A stretch of DNA of 6,571 bases from positions 1-6,571 of the forward strand of contig JAGMFA010000115.1 in NCBI GenBank assembly GCA_023127875.1. The letters run 5' to 3'. Positions 1 to 5,379 of this stretch are shown here, piece after piece (within the stretch, counting starts at the first letter, position 1; the number at the start of each line of letters is the position of its first letter). This stretch comes from Candidatus Zixiibacteriota bacterium. Its GTDB lineage: Bacteria > Zixibacteria > MSB-5A5 > SM1-73. The position numbers and the translations under genes are program-made. A model generated the notes under the pieces. That model was not told the DNA's origin and made no database searches. It worked only from the letters and a program-made list of their open reading frames with translations.

Positions 1-15
1 AAGGGGGGATGTAAA

Positions 16-38
16 CAATTATATATTCCCCTTAGTAA
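16..38 (-). repeat. Left copy of a 23-bp inverted repeat shared with the right end
   Basis: Read on the minus strand this 23-mer matches the last 23 bases of the window (6549-6571) at 21 positions; only two adjacent bases differ (AT here, GC there). The shared core is TTACTAAGGGGA, two variable bases, then ATATAATTG. The left copy also lies in a loose palindrome, since AAGGGG at 1-6 can pair with CCCCTT at 28-33. The right copy is cut by the window edge, so its outer part cannot be compared. A dispersed intergenic repeat is the likeliest reading. Confidence 0.7.
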
Positions 39-39
39 A

Positions 40-223
40 AGATATAATTCATCTTAACTTGGCAAAATCATATAACCTTTAGTTCAAACATGCGGATTGG
101 AACCGCTTATTTGCTCCTGCATTATGGATCTAAAGCGCGCTGGTTTTTTGGTTAAATGAAGAAGTTTGGATTAGCTTAAGACACCCTCCCACGACATGAA
201 AAGAAAGCATCATTTTTATAACG
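40..223. other. Intergenic stretch, nothing recognised
   Basis: This AT-rich segment lies between the left 23-bp repeat and the hairpin series. I see no reading frame with a ribosome binding site, no tRNA-like fold and no clear promoter. A short GCGG/CCGC inverted pair sits near 92-106 but is too weak to call. A minus-strand frame crosses it and continues through the palindromes to 411; it has no family resemblance and is treated as chance. Confidence 0.5.
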
Positions 224-241
224 GGCAGGATGAATCCTGCC
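224..241. repeat. Inverted repeat 1 of the hairpin series
   Basis: GGCAGGAT and ATCCTGCC form perfect 8-bp arms around a 2-base centre. It is the first of seven inverted repeats between 224 and 660. Its layout, a GC-rich arm with an ATGAAT-like centre, resembles that of the larger palindrome at 478-507. Confidence 0.7.
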
Positions 242-281
242 TCTATCTCAAGATTCCGCGGACAAAAAATGGATCGGGGTG

Positions 282-356
282 GCTGTTGGTCTTCTCCCGC
301 CCAGACGGGCGGGCGTCTGCCCGCCTCTGGCGGGATACTGGTGATTGACCAACAGC
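282..356. repeat. Inverted repeat 2, a 75-base multi-part hairpin
   Basis: Three nested stem segments are visible. The outer arms GCTGTTGGTC (282-291) and GACCAACAGC (347-356) are a perfect 10-bp match. Inside, CCCGCCCAGA (296-305) pairs with TCTGGCGGG (326-334) with one bulged C. The innermost stem is GGCGGGC (308-314) with GCCCGCC (319-325) around a GTCT loop. As RNA or extruded DNA this would be a long, stable stem. There is no T-run directly after it on either strand, so it does not look like a simple terminator. Confidence 0.75.
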
Positions 357-376
357 TTGCTAATCTGTGAAACCCT

Positions 377-415
377 TCTGTTGGTGAAGCCTGCCAGCCG
401 TGGAATACCAACAGA
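377..415. repeat. Inverted repeat 3, sharing arm sequence with repeat 2
   Basis: TCTGTTGGT (377-385) and ACCAACAGA (407-415) are perfect 9-bp arms enclosing 21 bases. The arm core CTGTTGGT is the same as in the outer arm of the preceding hairpin, so the two may be related elements with different insides. Confidence 0.7.
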
Positions 416-471
416 TGGCGAAAGGAGCCTAAAGGTAAAGAGAGAATTGAAGACTTAATAAGTAAGGGATT

Positions 472-520
472 ACAACCTGTAGGGGCGATTCATGAATCGC
501 CCCTACAAGTTGCAGGTTGT
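472..520. repeat. Inverted repeat 4 with a perfect 30-bp palindrome (478-507)
   Basis: Bases 478-507 equal their own reverse complement, centred on the CATG at 491-494, with ends TGTAGGGGCG and CGCCCCTACA. Outside this, ACAACC (472-477) pairs with GGTTGT (515-520) across a 7-base asymmetric bulge. From general recollection, palindromes with GTAGGGGC/GCCCCTAC ends and variable centres are common as dispersed intergenic repeats in many bacterial genomes; that was not checked here. Confidence 0.8.
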
Positions 521-571
521 TGCGGGGTACTCTTCGGCTTGAATCCTCAGGGCAAGCCCTTACCCCGCAAC
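519..571. repeat. Inverted repeat 5
   Basis: GTTGCGGGGTA (519-529) and TACCCCGCAAC (561-571) form perfect 11-bp arms. Inside, AGGGC and GCCCT (549-553 and 556-560) form a small second hairpin. The outer arm overlaps the end of repeat 4 by two bases, so the elements are packed edge to edge. Confidence 0.75.
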
Positions 572-577
572 ATAAAA

Positions 578-620
578 GGTCGAGGGTGACGGAGACCCGT
601 CAGGGAGGGCACCCTCGACC
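578..620. repeat. Inverted repeat 6, possible terminator of the lipoprotein gene on the minus strand
   Basis: GGTCGAGGGTG (578-588) and CACCCTCGACC (610-620) are perfect 11-bp arms. GACGG (588-592) and CCGTC (597-601) make an inner hairpin that shares its first base with the outer arm. Read on the minus strand, the direction of the lipoprotein gene, the stem is followed by TTTT. That is terminator-like, though the T-run is short and the stem lies about 70 bases past the stop codon. Confidence 0.65.
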
Positions 621-630
621 AACAAATGAT

Positions 631-660
631 TGTCAACCAGCCCTGCGGGGACGGTTGACA
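631..660. repeat. Inverted repeat 7
   Basis: TGTCAACC (631-638) and GGTTGACA (653-660) are perfect 8-bp arms. A short CCC/GGG pair (641-643 and 647-649) lies inside. It is the element nearest the 3' end of the lipoprotein gene, 27 bases past its stop codon. Confidence 0.7.
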
Positions 661-686
661 TCCCTTTTTGTAGGAAATTTCCAAGG

Positions 687-1652
687 TTATCGCTCAACCG
701 ACCTGATCAATCCCCCTTCCTTTCTTTGACTCAAGATATCGCGTTCTCGCTGAGTTATGTCCAGAGGTCTTTTTTCAGGTGAGATTTTGGGAGCATACTC
801 CAGAACAGGGCTTATAAATATACGAATGTAGAAGACCGCATCGTAATACTGCACCCACCCGTCTAGGAACCAATCGTATACGTAACTTGTAGTATCATTT
901 TGTACGATGTCGTAATTCAAATCTGGAGTTGTATACTCTGGCTGATAATAACCTACGAAAAAGGGATCCGTCGCCACATACCAATTTACCTTAACAGTAT
1001 TCCAGCCTATCTGTCCCTGAAGCTCACCGGGTTTGAAATTGATAATCTCGTCTGGCCACCATAAATGCAAACCATAATCCCACATGGCATTGAAGGCGCG
1101 CAGCCTTATGGGACCGGCTTGGCAGAAGTTTATCTTCACCGAGTCCACAAAGCAGTCGCTCATTCCTTCCGGCATACGGAAAAGATTAACCAAGTAAGCG
1201 TCATCCCACTCTTCTGCGTAACGGCAAGCATCGGAACTACCATCGTCCTTTATCAGCCACTTGCCCCCATAGAGGAGGAACACTTCTACTGTGTCCTTTA
1301 AGGATCCAGCACTCACGTACACCTTGGCTTTATGTTGGCCCAATGTTTCTATTGAGTCCCGATGTGCTGTAACTGTGATGGTAGCGTTATTAGTACCGCT
1401 TGTGGGAGAGACAGTGAACCAATTGGCTCCCGAGGTGGTGATGGTCCAATTTAAAGTTTCCTCTCCTGTATTCTTGATGTCAAAGGTGGCGCTGGTTCCG
1501 GTTGCGCCTAAATCGATCTTGTGGACGGAAAGATAAAGTGTTGCAGGATGTTTAGGGCACGTTGGGCATTCCTTATCTTCACCACAGCCGACAAGCCATA
1601 GAGAGATCACACATATAAAAAATACGAAAAGCTTCCAACTCTGTTTTCTCAT
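687..1652 (-). CDS. Secreted lipoprotein with a BACON-like domain
   Basis: This 321-residue protein starts with a lipoprotein signal: basic MRKQ, a hydrophobic stretch (residues 8-21) and the lipobox LVGC with the acylated cysteine at 23. A short linker with CPTCP (29-33) follows. Residues about 37-127 read as a beta-sandwich domain of the BACON/Ig-like kind (SVHKIDLGATGTSATFDIKN, then NWTI and NWFTVSPTSG). Residues about 130-285 form a second, probably beta-rich domain with KDDGSSDA, GWNTVKVNWYV and FFVGYY motifs, a pattern I associate with secreted proteins of uncultured bacteria. The tail (from about 285) is charged. The start is fixed by GGAGG five bases upstream and by the signal peptide. 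It is probably anchored on the cell surface or in the periplasm for carbohydrate or protein binding, but no ligand or enzyme motif is visible. It may be a separate unit from the symporter 267 bases upstream. Confidence 0.85.
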   Translation of the reverse strand: MRKQSWKLFVFFICVISLWLVGCGEDKECPTCPKHPATLYLSVHKIDLGATGTSATFDIKNTGEETLNWTITTSGANWFTVSPTSGTNNATITVTAHRDSIETLGQHKAKVYVSAGSLKDTVEVFLLYGGKWLIKDDGSSDACRYAEEWDDAYLVNLFRMPEGMSDCFVDSVKINFCQAGPIRLRAFNAMWDYGLHLWWPDEIINFKPGELQGQIGWNTVKVNWYVATDPFFVGYYQPEYTTPDLNYDIVQNDTTSYVYDWFLDGWVQYYDAVFYIRIFISPVLEYAPKISPEKRPLDITQRERDILSQRKEGGLIRSVER

Positions 1653-1919
1653 ACTTTCCTCCCTTCTTGTTAAAACTCGAAAACTTGCTCAAGAAAGCTT
1701 CTTTGGCGGTTCCTACATGGGAACCTAATAGCTCATAGTCCCTCCTTTCTTTTGTTATAAAGTCTATTTTCTCATCAAAAACAAATATAACTGAACTGTA
1801 ACATAACAACTATGGGATTATCTGGCAATATAATTCTGCATTAAATTTTGGCGGGGCTTCCTGTCTCGCCACATAAAGGACCAAGGGAGGATACTTAACC
1901 AAACACACAAAAGCCAAAA
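1653..1919 (-). other. Leader region of the lipoprotein gene
   Basis: This gap separates the symporter stop from the lipoprotein start. On the minus strand it contains AGGAGG, a four-base gap and a mini-frame ATG AGC TAT TAG (1725-1736), followed by a hairpin at 1708-1725 and then the lipoprotein's own ribosome binding site. A TATAAC (1754-1759) and a TATATT (1784-1789) could serve as -10 boxes, but neither has a good -35. A weak GGCG/CGCC stem near 1849-1870 lies past the symporter stop without a T-run, so no terminator is called. Confidence 0.4.
1708..1725 (-). promoter_or_regulatory. Hairpin in the lipoprotein leader
   Basis: GGTTCC (1708-1713) and GGAACC (1720-1725) form perfect 6-bp arms with a 6-base loop. 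It lies about 56 bases before the lipoprotein start and begins at the stop codon of the three-codon mini-frame. A role in translation or message stability is possible but not shown. Confidence 0.45.
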
Positions 1920-3350
1920 TCAAGCTGATTTGAAAGTAGGTTTTTGAGTCAATATGCTCACAATTATTATGGACAAAAGTGAAAGGAAAAAGCCAGGGAT
2001 CAGTTCATATAGGGTGTTTTTGAGCGCAGGCACATTATACCAGATCAACACGGTGATGGTTCCCACAACCATGCCGGAGAAGACTCCCCATTTGGTCACT
2101 TTTTTCCACCACAGGGTGGTTAAAAGCGCGGGACCAAAGCTTGCCCCCAATCCAGCCCAGGCATACAGAACTAACCAGTATACTAAAGACTGGGCACTTA
2201 ATGCCAGAATGAAAGCGATTAGTCCGATGATCAAAGTTGCCACCCGGCTGATCATCACCAATCTTTTATCCGGTGCGTCCTTCTTCATCATCTGGTGATA
2301 GATGTCTCTGGAGATGGCGGAAGTGCTGACCAAAAGCTGGGAGTCGGCGGTGGACATCATAGCGGCGATGGCTCCAGAGATTAAAACTCCTGCCAGCCAT
2401 GCCGGGACCAAGGTCTTGGTCATGTAAGGCATGATCTGTTCCTGATCGGCAAAGATATTTCCAAAAAGCCCCAGTCCGATTATTCCGATGAATACAGCTC
2501 CCCAGAATGCTAATAGCGCCCAACATATAGCAATCAAAGTTCCCTGACGCAACTTCCGGGGGTCTCTGATAGCCATGAATCTGGTTACCAGATGAGGTTG
2601 TCCCATATAGCCCAGTCCAATCCCTAGCCCGCCCAAAATGGATGCGATCATGGGAAAACCCTCTTTTCCACCACCCACCAGAAGAAGACCGGGATCGATG
2701 TTTTTAAGTGCAACGGATAACTTATCTATTCCTCCCAACTCGATCAATCCCACTATGGGAAGCAACACCAGGGTGAAGACCATGATGGCTCCTTGCAAAA
2801 GATCAGTCCAGGCAACTGCAAAGAATCCACCCATGATGGTGTAAATCACGATTATGAAAGCTCCGATCATCATTCCCTGAAACTGGCTTATTCCAAAGAT
2901 GGTATTGAGCACTTTGCCTGCAGCAAGAAATTGTGCGGAGACATATATGGTGAAGAAAAATATGATGATCACTGTGGAGACGACCCTCAGAAGGTGAGTG
3001 TTATCCGAGAATCTGTTCTCAAAAAGATCGGGGATGGTTAAAGCATTATGTTTTTCCGTTTGGGTTCTGAGCCGGCGAGAAATGAACACCCAGGAGAAAA
3101 GAATACCGGATACACATCCGATGGCGGGCCAGATGGCATTAAATCCCGAGGCTAAGGCTAAACCCGGCAAGCCGATTAAAAGCCAGGCACTCTCTCCGGA
3201 AGCTCTTTCGCTAAAGGAGACCAGCCAAGGACCTAATCTTCTACCAGCCAGAACGAAGTCGGCGATGGTCTTGTTGTATTTGAAGGTCAGTGATCCTTTG
3301 ATCATCAACAGGACCAGATAAGCCAAAAATCCTATCAAGATAGGATCCAT
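1920..3350 (-). CDS. putP: PutP-like sodium/solute symporter (SSS family)
   Basis: This 476-residue inner-membrane protein matches E. coli PutP along its whole length from memory: FVLAGRRLGPWL (32-43), SAWLLIGLPG (54-63), WTDLLQ (181-186), GLGYMGQPH (246-254), MMSTADSQLLVSTSAISRD (331-349) and YAWAGLGASFGP (396-407). Family members have about 13 membrane spans, take up proline or related solutes with sodium, and are usually near 500 residues, so this one looks complete. Ser333-Thr334 align with the PutP sodium-site residues Ser340-Thr341. The residue aligned with PutP Asp55 is Gly52, followed by Glu53, so sodium coordination or substrate may differ. Translation starts directly after the stop codon of the 33-residue gene (TAGATG), with GGAGG five bases upstream inside that gene. 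Substrate is inferred as proline or another small amino acid; SSS substrates cannot be fixed from sequence. Confidence 0.88.
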   Translation of the reverse strand: MDPILIGFLAYLVLLMIKGSLTFKYNKTIADFVLAGRRLGPWLVSFSERASGESAWLLIGLPGLALASGFNAIWPAIGCVSGILFSWVFISRRLRTQTEKHNALTIPDLFENRFSDNTHLLRVVSTVIIIFFFTIYVSAQFLAAGKVLNTIFGISQFQGMMIGAFIIVIYTIMGGFFAVAWTDLLQGAIMVFTLVLLPIVGLIELGGIDKLSVALKNIDPGLLLVGGGKEGFPMIASILGGLGIGLGYMGQPHLVTRFMAIRDPRKLRQGTLIAICWALLAFWGAVFIGIIGLGLFGNIFADQEQIMPYMTKTLVPAWLAGVLISGAIAAMMSTADSQLLVSTSAISRDIYHQMMKKDAPDKRLVMISRVATLIIGLIAFILALSAQSLVYWLVLYAWAGLGASFGPALLTTLWWKKVTKWGVFSGMVVGTITVLIWYNVPALKNTLYELIPGFFLSLLSIIIVSILTQKPTFKSA

Positions 3351-3452
3351 CTATCCCTCCCTCTTTTTGCCGGAAACGATATAGAATATGAGGGTAACTG
3401 CAAAAAGCACGATGGGTGGAATGATCACCCAGAACTTTGTCCAGAATGGCAT
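3351..3452 (-). CDS. 33-residue single-span membrane protein coupled to the symporter
   Basis: The frame begins MPFWTKFWVII and ends SGKKREG. One hydrophobic segment (about residues 8-26) contains a PP pair at 12-13, and the C-terminus is basic, which predicts the end lies in the cytoplasm. It has a strong GGAGG six bases before ATG, a good promoter upstream, and a stop codon touching the symporter ATG, so the two are almost certainly translationally coupled. Tiny membrane subunits or accessory proteins are known for several SSS and NSS transporters, and location argues for that role here. I do not recognise the sequence as a named family. It is not a symporter fragment, because the symporter's own N-terminus is intact. 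Confidence 0.75.
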   Translation of the reverse strand: MPFWTKFWVIIPPIVLFAVTLIFYIVSGKKREG

Positions 3453-3478
3453 TTTATCCCTCCTTTTAAAGTCAGCCC

Positions 3479-3507
3479 ATTATAGGGAAAAACATCAAAT
3501 AAAGCAA
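3479..3507 (-). promoter_or_regulatory. Promoter for the small protein-symporter operon
   Basis: On the minus strand TATAAT (3479-3484) is a perfect -10 box, with TTGCTT (3502-3507) 17 bases upstream as a partial -35 box. Transcription would begin near 3472, leaving about 20 untranslated bases that contain the GGAGG of the 33-residue gene. The box sits in CCC-ATTATA-GGG, whose flanks are complementary. Confidence 0.6.
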
Positions 3508-3596
3508 CAAAAAAGTCCTCCGGATAAGTTCTGAGAATGGGGAACAAAAACAAAATCCGTTCAGGTGAAAAAGTTGCGGGGGAGGAATTTTATTCC

Positions 3597-3624
3597 TTGC
3601 ATTTTCCTTTTTTTAAAATATATT
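3597..3624 (+). promoter_or_regulatory. Possible promoter for the NSS transporter operon
   Basis: TTGCAT (3597-3602) and TATATT (3619-3624) are 16 bases apart in very AT-rich DNA upstream of the transporter. The match is moderate, and other AT-rich hexamers nearby could serve as well. It faces away from the symporter promoter, which lies about 90 bases to the left. Confidence 0.35.
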
Positions 3625-3679
3625 TTGAAGAATTTTATTATCTCAGGCTTTCGACTTTTGACCATTTCAGGAGGAACAG

Positions 3680-5161
3680 ATGGAGAAAAGAGATCGGTGG
3701 GATAGTCGCACTGCTTTTATTTTAGCGTCTATCGGCTCGGCTATCGGTCTGGGAAATATCTGGCGTTTTCCCTATATATGTTATGAGAACGGCGGAGGCG
3801 CCTTTTTAGTTGCCTGGCTGGTTGCTTTATTCACTGCGGGAATTCCACTTATGATTTTGGAATTCGGTCTGGGGCATAAAATGGAGGGCTCTGCTTCCAA
3901 GGCTTTCCGAAAGGTAAATAAAAAATTCGAATGGTTCGGCTGGGCGGCAATCTTGGTGGGATTCTTTATAGTTTGTTACTATGCTATTATCATGAGCTAC
4001 TGTTTTAATTACGTGTATCATTCCCTGACCTTAGCCTGGGGAGACGATCCTGGTAGTTTCTTTTATCAAAAAACGCTGGGATTAACCCAAAGCCCATTTG
4101 AGCTTGGAGGGATAAAGGGATATATCCTGCTGGGTTTATTTTTGAGCTGGATAGCTATTTTCTTCTCCATCTGGAAAGGCGTCAAGACTGTAGGAAAGGT
4201 GGTGTATGCCACCGTTCTTATTCCCTGGTTTTTCCTTATCCTCCTTGTTATCAGAGGAGTAACGCTTCCGGGAGCAGTTGAAGGACTTAAGTTTTATCTT
4301 ACCCCTGATTTTCAGAAATTGCTTTCTTACCAGGTATGGTTAGCGGCTTACACCCAGGTCTTTTTCTCCTTAAGCGTTGGTTTCGGGATAATGATAGCCT
4401 ATTCCAGTTTCCTCCCCAGAAAAACGGACATAGTGAACAATGCTTTCATAATCAGCCTGTCCAACTGTGCCACCTCTTTTTTAGCTGGATTTGCCGTCTT
4501 CGGCGCCTTAGGATATTATGCGGTGAAAATAGGCAAACCTGTAGCGGATGTGGTCGCCTCTGGTCCGGGACTGGCTTTTGTAACCTATCCTCACATCATC
4601 AACAATCTCCCCTTCTGGCAACCATTATTTGGGGTGATGTTCTTCCTGATGTTGCTCACTTTAGGAATCGATTCCGCCTTCTCCTTAGCTGAGGCGGTGG
4701 CAGCCGGAGTGAGGGACAAATGGAAGATTTCACACCGAATTTCCAACATAGTAGTGTGTTCTATCGCCCTTATTATAGGCATTATATTTACCACCGGGGC
4801 TGGACTTCTCTGGTTAGATATTTTGGATAATTTTATGAATAAATTTGGGCTCTCACTGGTCTGCCTGGGGGAATGTATTTTAATTGGATGGATCTTCGGC
4901 AGCGGGAAGATAAAAGAATATGTAAATGGAATCTCAGAATTCAGGATTGGAATCTGGTGGGATATTTTCATCAGATTTTTGATACCGGTTATTCTTGGAG
5001 TCTTGATCCTTTTTGAGATTTTGGAAAGGATAAAAGGCTCCTATGGAAGCTATCCACGGTTGGCTGAGTTTTTGGGTGGCTGGATGATGGTCCTGCTTCT
5101 GCCAATATTGGGAATCATCCTTATGATAGCCAAAAGGACTCGTCCTGAAGGCTCGTCCTGA
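3680..5161 (+). CDS. NSS-family sodium-dependent amino-acid transporter (MetP-like)
   Basis: This 493-residue inner-membrane protein belongs to the neurotransmitter:sodium symporter family (LeuT, MhsT, Tyt1, MetP). The N-terminus RDRWDSRTAFILASIGSAIG leads into the unwound first span GLGNIWRFPY (23-32), which forms the substrate and sodium site. The NGGGAF motif follows at 37-42. The sixth-span region FFSLSVGFGIMIAYSSF (228-244) and eighth-span GIDSAFSLAE (329-338) are also conserved. It imports an amino acid with sodium; a MetS-like gene directly downstream favours methionine/alanine-type or other hydrophobic substrates. AGGAGG five bases before ATG fixes the start. The 3' end carries a 13-bp tandem duplication (5139-5164) that creates the present stop, giving the ending RPEGSS. 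Divergent to the PutP-like operon. Confidence 0.9.
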   Translation: MEKRDRWDSRTAFILASIGSAIGLGNIWRFPYICYENGGGAFLVAWLVALFTAGIPLMILEFGLGHKMEGSASKAFRKVNKKFEWFGWAAILVGFFIVCYYAIIMSYCFNYVYHSLTLAWGDDPGSFFYQKTLGLTQSPFELGGIKGYILLGLFLSWIAIFFSIWKGVKTVGKVVYATVLIPWFFLILLVIRGVTLPGAVEGLKFYLTPDFQKLLSYQVWLAAYTQVFFSLSVGFGIMIAYSSFLPRKTDIVNNAFIISLSNCATSFLAGFAVFGALGYYAVKIGKPVADVVASGPGLAFVTYPHIINNLPFWQPLFGVMFFLMLLTLGIDSAFSLAEAVAAGVRDKWKISHRISNIVVCSIALIIGIIFTTGAGLLWLDILDNFMNKFGLSLVCLGECILIGWIFGSGKIKEYVNGISEFRIGIWWDIFIRFLIPVILGVLILFEILERIKGSYGSYPRLAEFLGGWMMVLLLPILGIILMIAKRTRPEGSS

Positions 5162-5164
5162 AGG
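5139..5164 (+). repeat. 13-bp tandem duplication at the transporter stop codon
   Basis: CTCGTCCTGAAGG occurs twice in direct succession (5139-5151 and 5152-5164). Thirteen is not a multiple of three, so the second copy is read in another frame and supplies the TGA stop of the transporter (5159-5161). It also supplies part of the AAGGAG ribosome binding site of the next gene. Confidence 0.9.
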
Positions 5165-5172
5165 AGAAAGTG

Positions 5173-5268
5173 ATGCCCGCATCAGCGATTATTATGTTAA
5201 TTCTTACCTTTGTGGTGTTGTTCGGGGGAATCGGGATCTGTACCTATATAGCTCTCAAGAAGAAATAG
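5173..5268 (+). CDS. MetS-like small subunit of the NSS transporter
   Basis: This 31-residue protein reads MPASAIIMLILTFVVLFGGI, then GICTYIALKKK. It has one hydrophobic span (about 5-27) and a basic cytoplasmic end. The N-terminal SAI-x-M pattern, the length and the position after an NSS gene match the small-subunit family typified by MetS of Corynebacterium glutamicum, which is needed with MetP for methionine and alanine uptake. AAGGAG lies six bases before ATG, and the gap from the transporter stop is 11 bases, so the two are co-transcribed and probably translationally linked. A GTG directly before the ATG could be an alternative start. Confidence 0.85.
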   Translation: MPASAIIMLILTFVVLFGGIGICTYIALKKK

Positions 5269-5326
5269 AGAACTAAGTCCTCTTTCCTTCGTATTATAAA
5301 AGGGTAAGAGATTTTTATTAGGACAA

Positions 5327-5356
5327 AAGGGGTCAGTTCTATACGCCCAACCCCTT
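5327..5356. repeat. Inverted repeat between the transporter and DUF2953 genes
   Basis: AAGGGGT (5327-5333) and ACCCCTT (5350-5356) are perfect 7-bp arms around 16 bases. No T-run follows on the plus strand, so it is at best a weak terminator of the transporter genes or a structured leader before the DUF2953 start at 5380. Confidence 0.45.
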
Positions 5357-5379
5357 GAACCAATAAACAATCTGTTCCG

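Noticed and set aside
131..152. Rho-independent terminator at the AGCGCGCT palindrome followed by a T-run
   Set aside because: The palindrome has no loop and only 8 bases, so it cannot form a proper terminator stem.
130..411. A 93-residue frame on the minus strand
   Set aside because: It runs through the palindromes at 224-241, 282-356 and 377-415, has no ribosome binding site or family resemblance, and its composition follows the repeats.
224..660. CRISPR array
   Set aside because: The repeated units are inverted and differ in sequence; there is no constant direct repeat with regular spacers and no cas gene.
517..729. A 70-residue frame on the plus strand
   Set aside because: It is a translation of inverted repeats 5-7 and overlaps the 3' end of the lipoprotein gene.
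1579..1809. A 76-residue minus-strand frame in the lipoprotein leader
   Set aside because: It overlaps the lipoprotein's signal-peptide coding region in another frame, lacks a ribosome binding site, and resembles no protein family.
3537..3725. A 62-residue plus-strand frame overlapping the transporter start
   Set aside because: It has no ribosome binding site, covers the promoter region and overlaps the well-supported transporter start in another frame.
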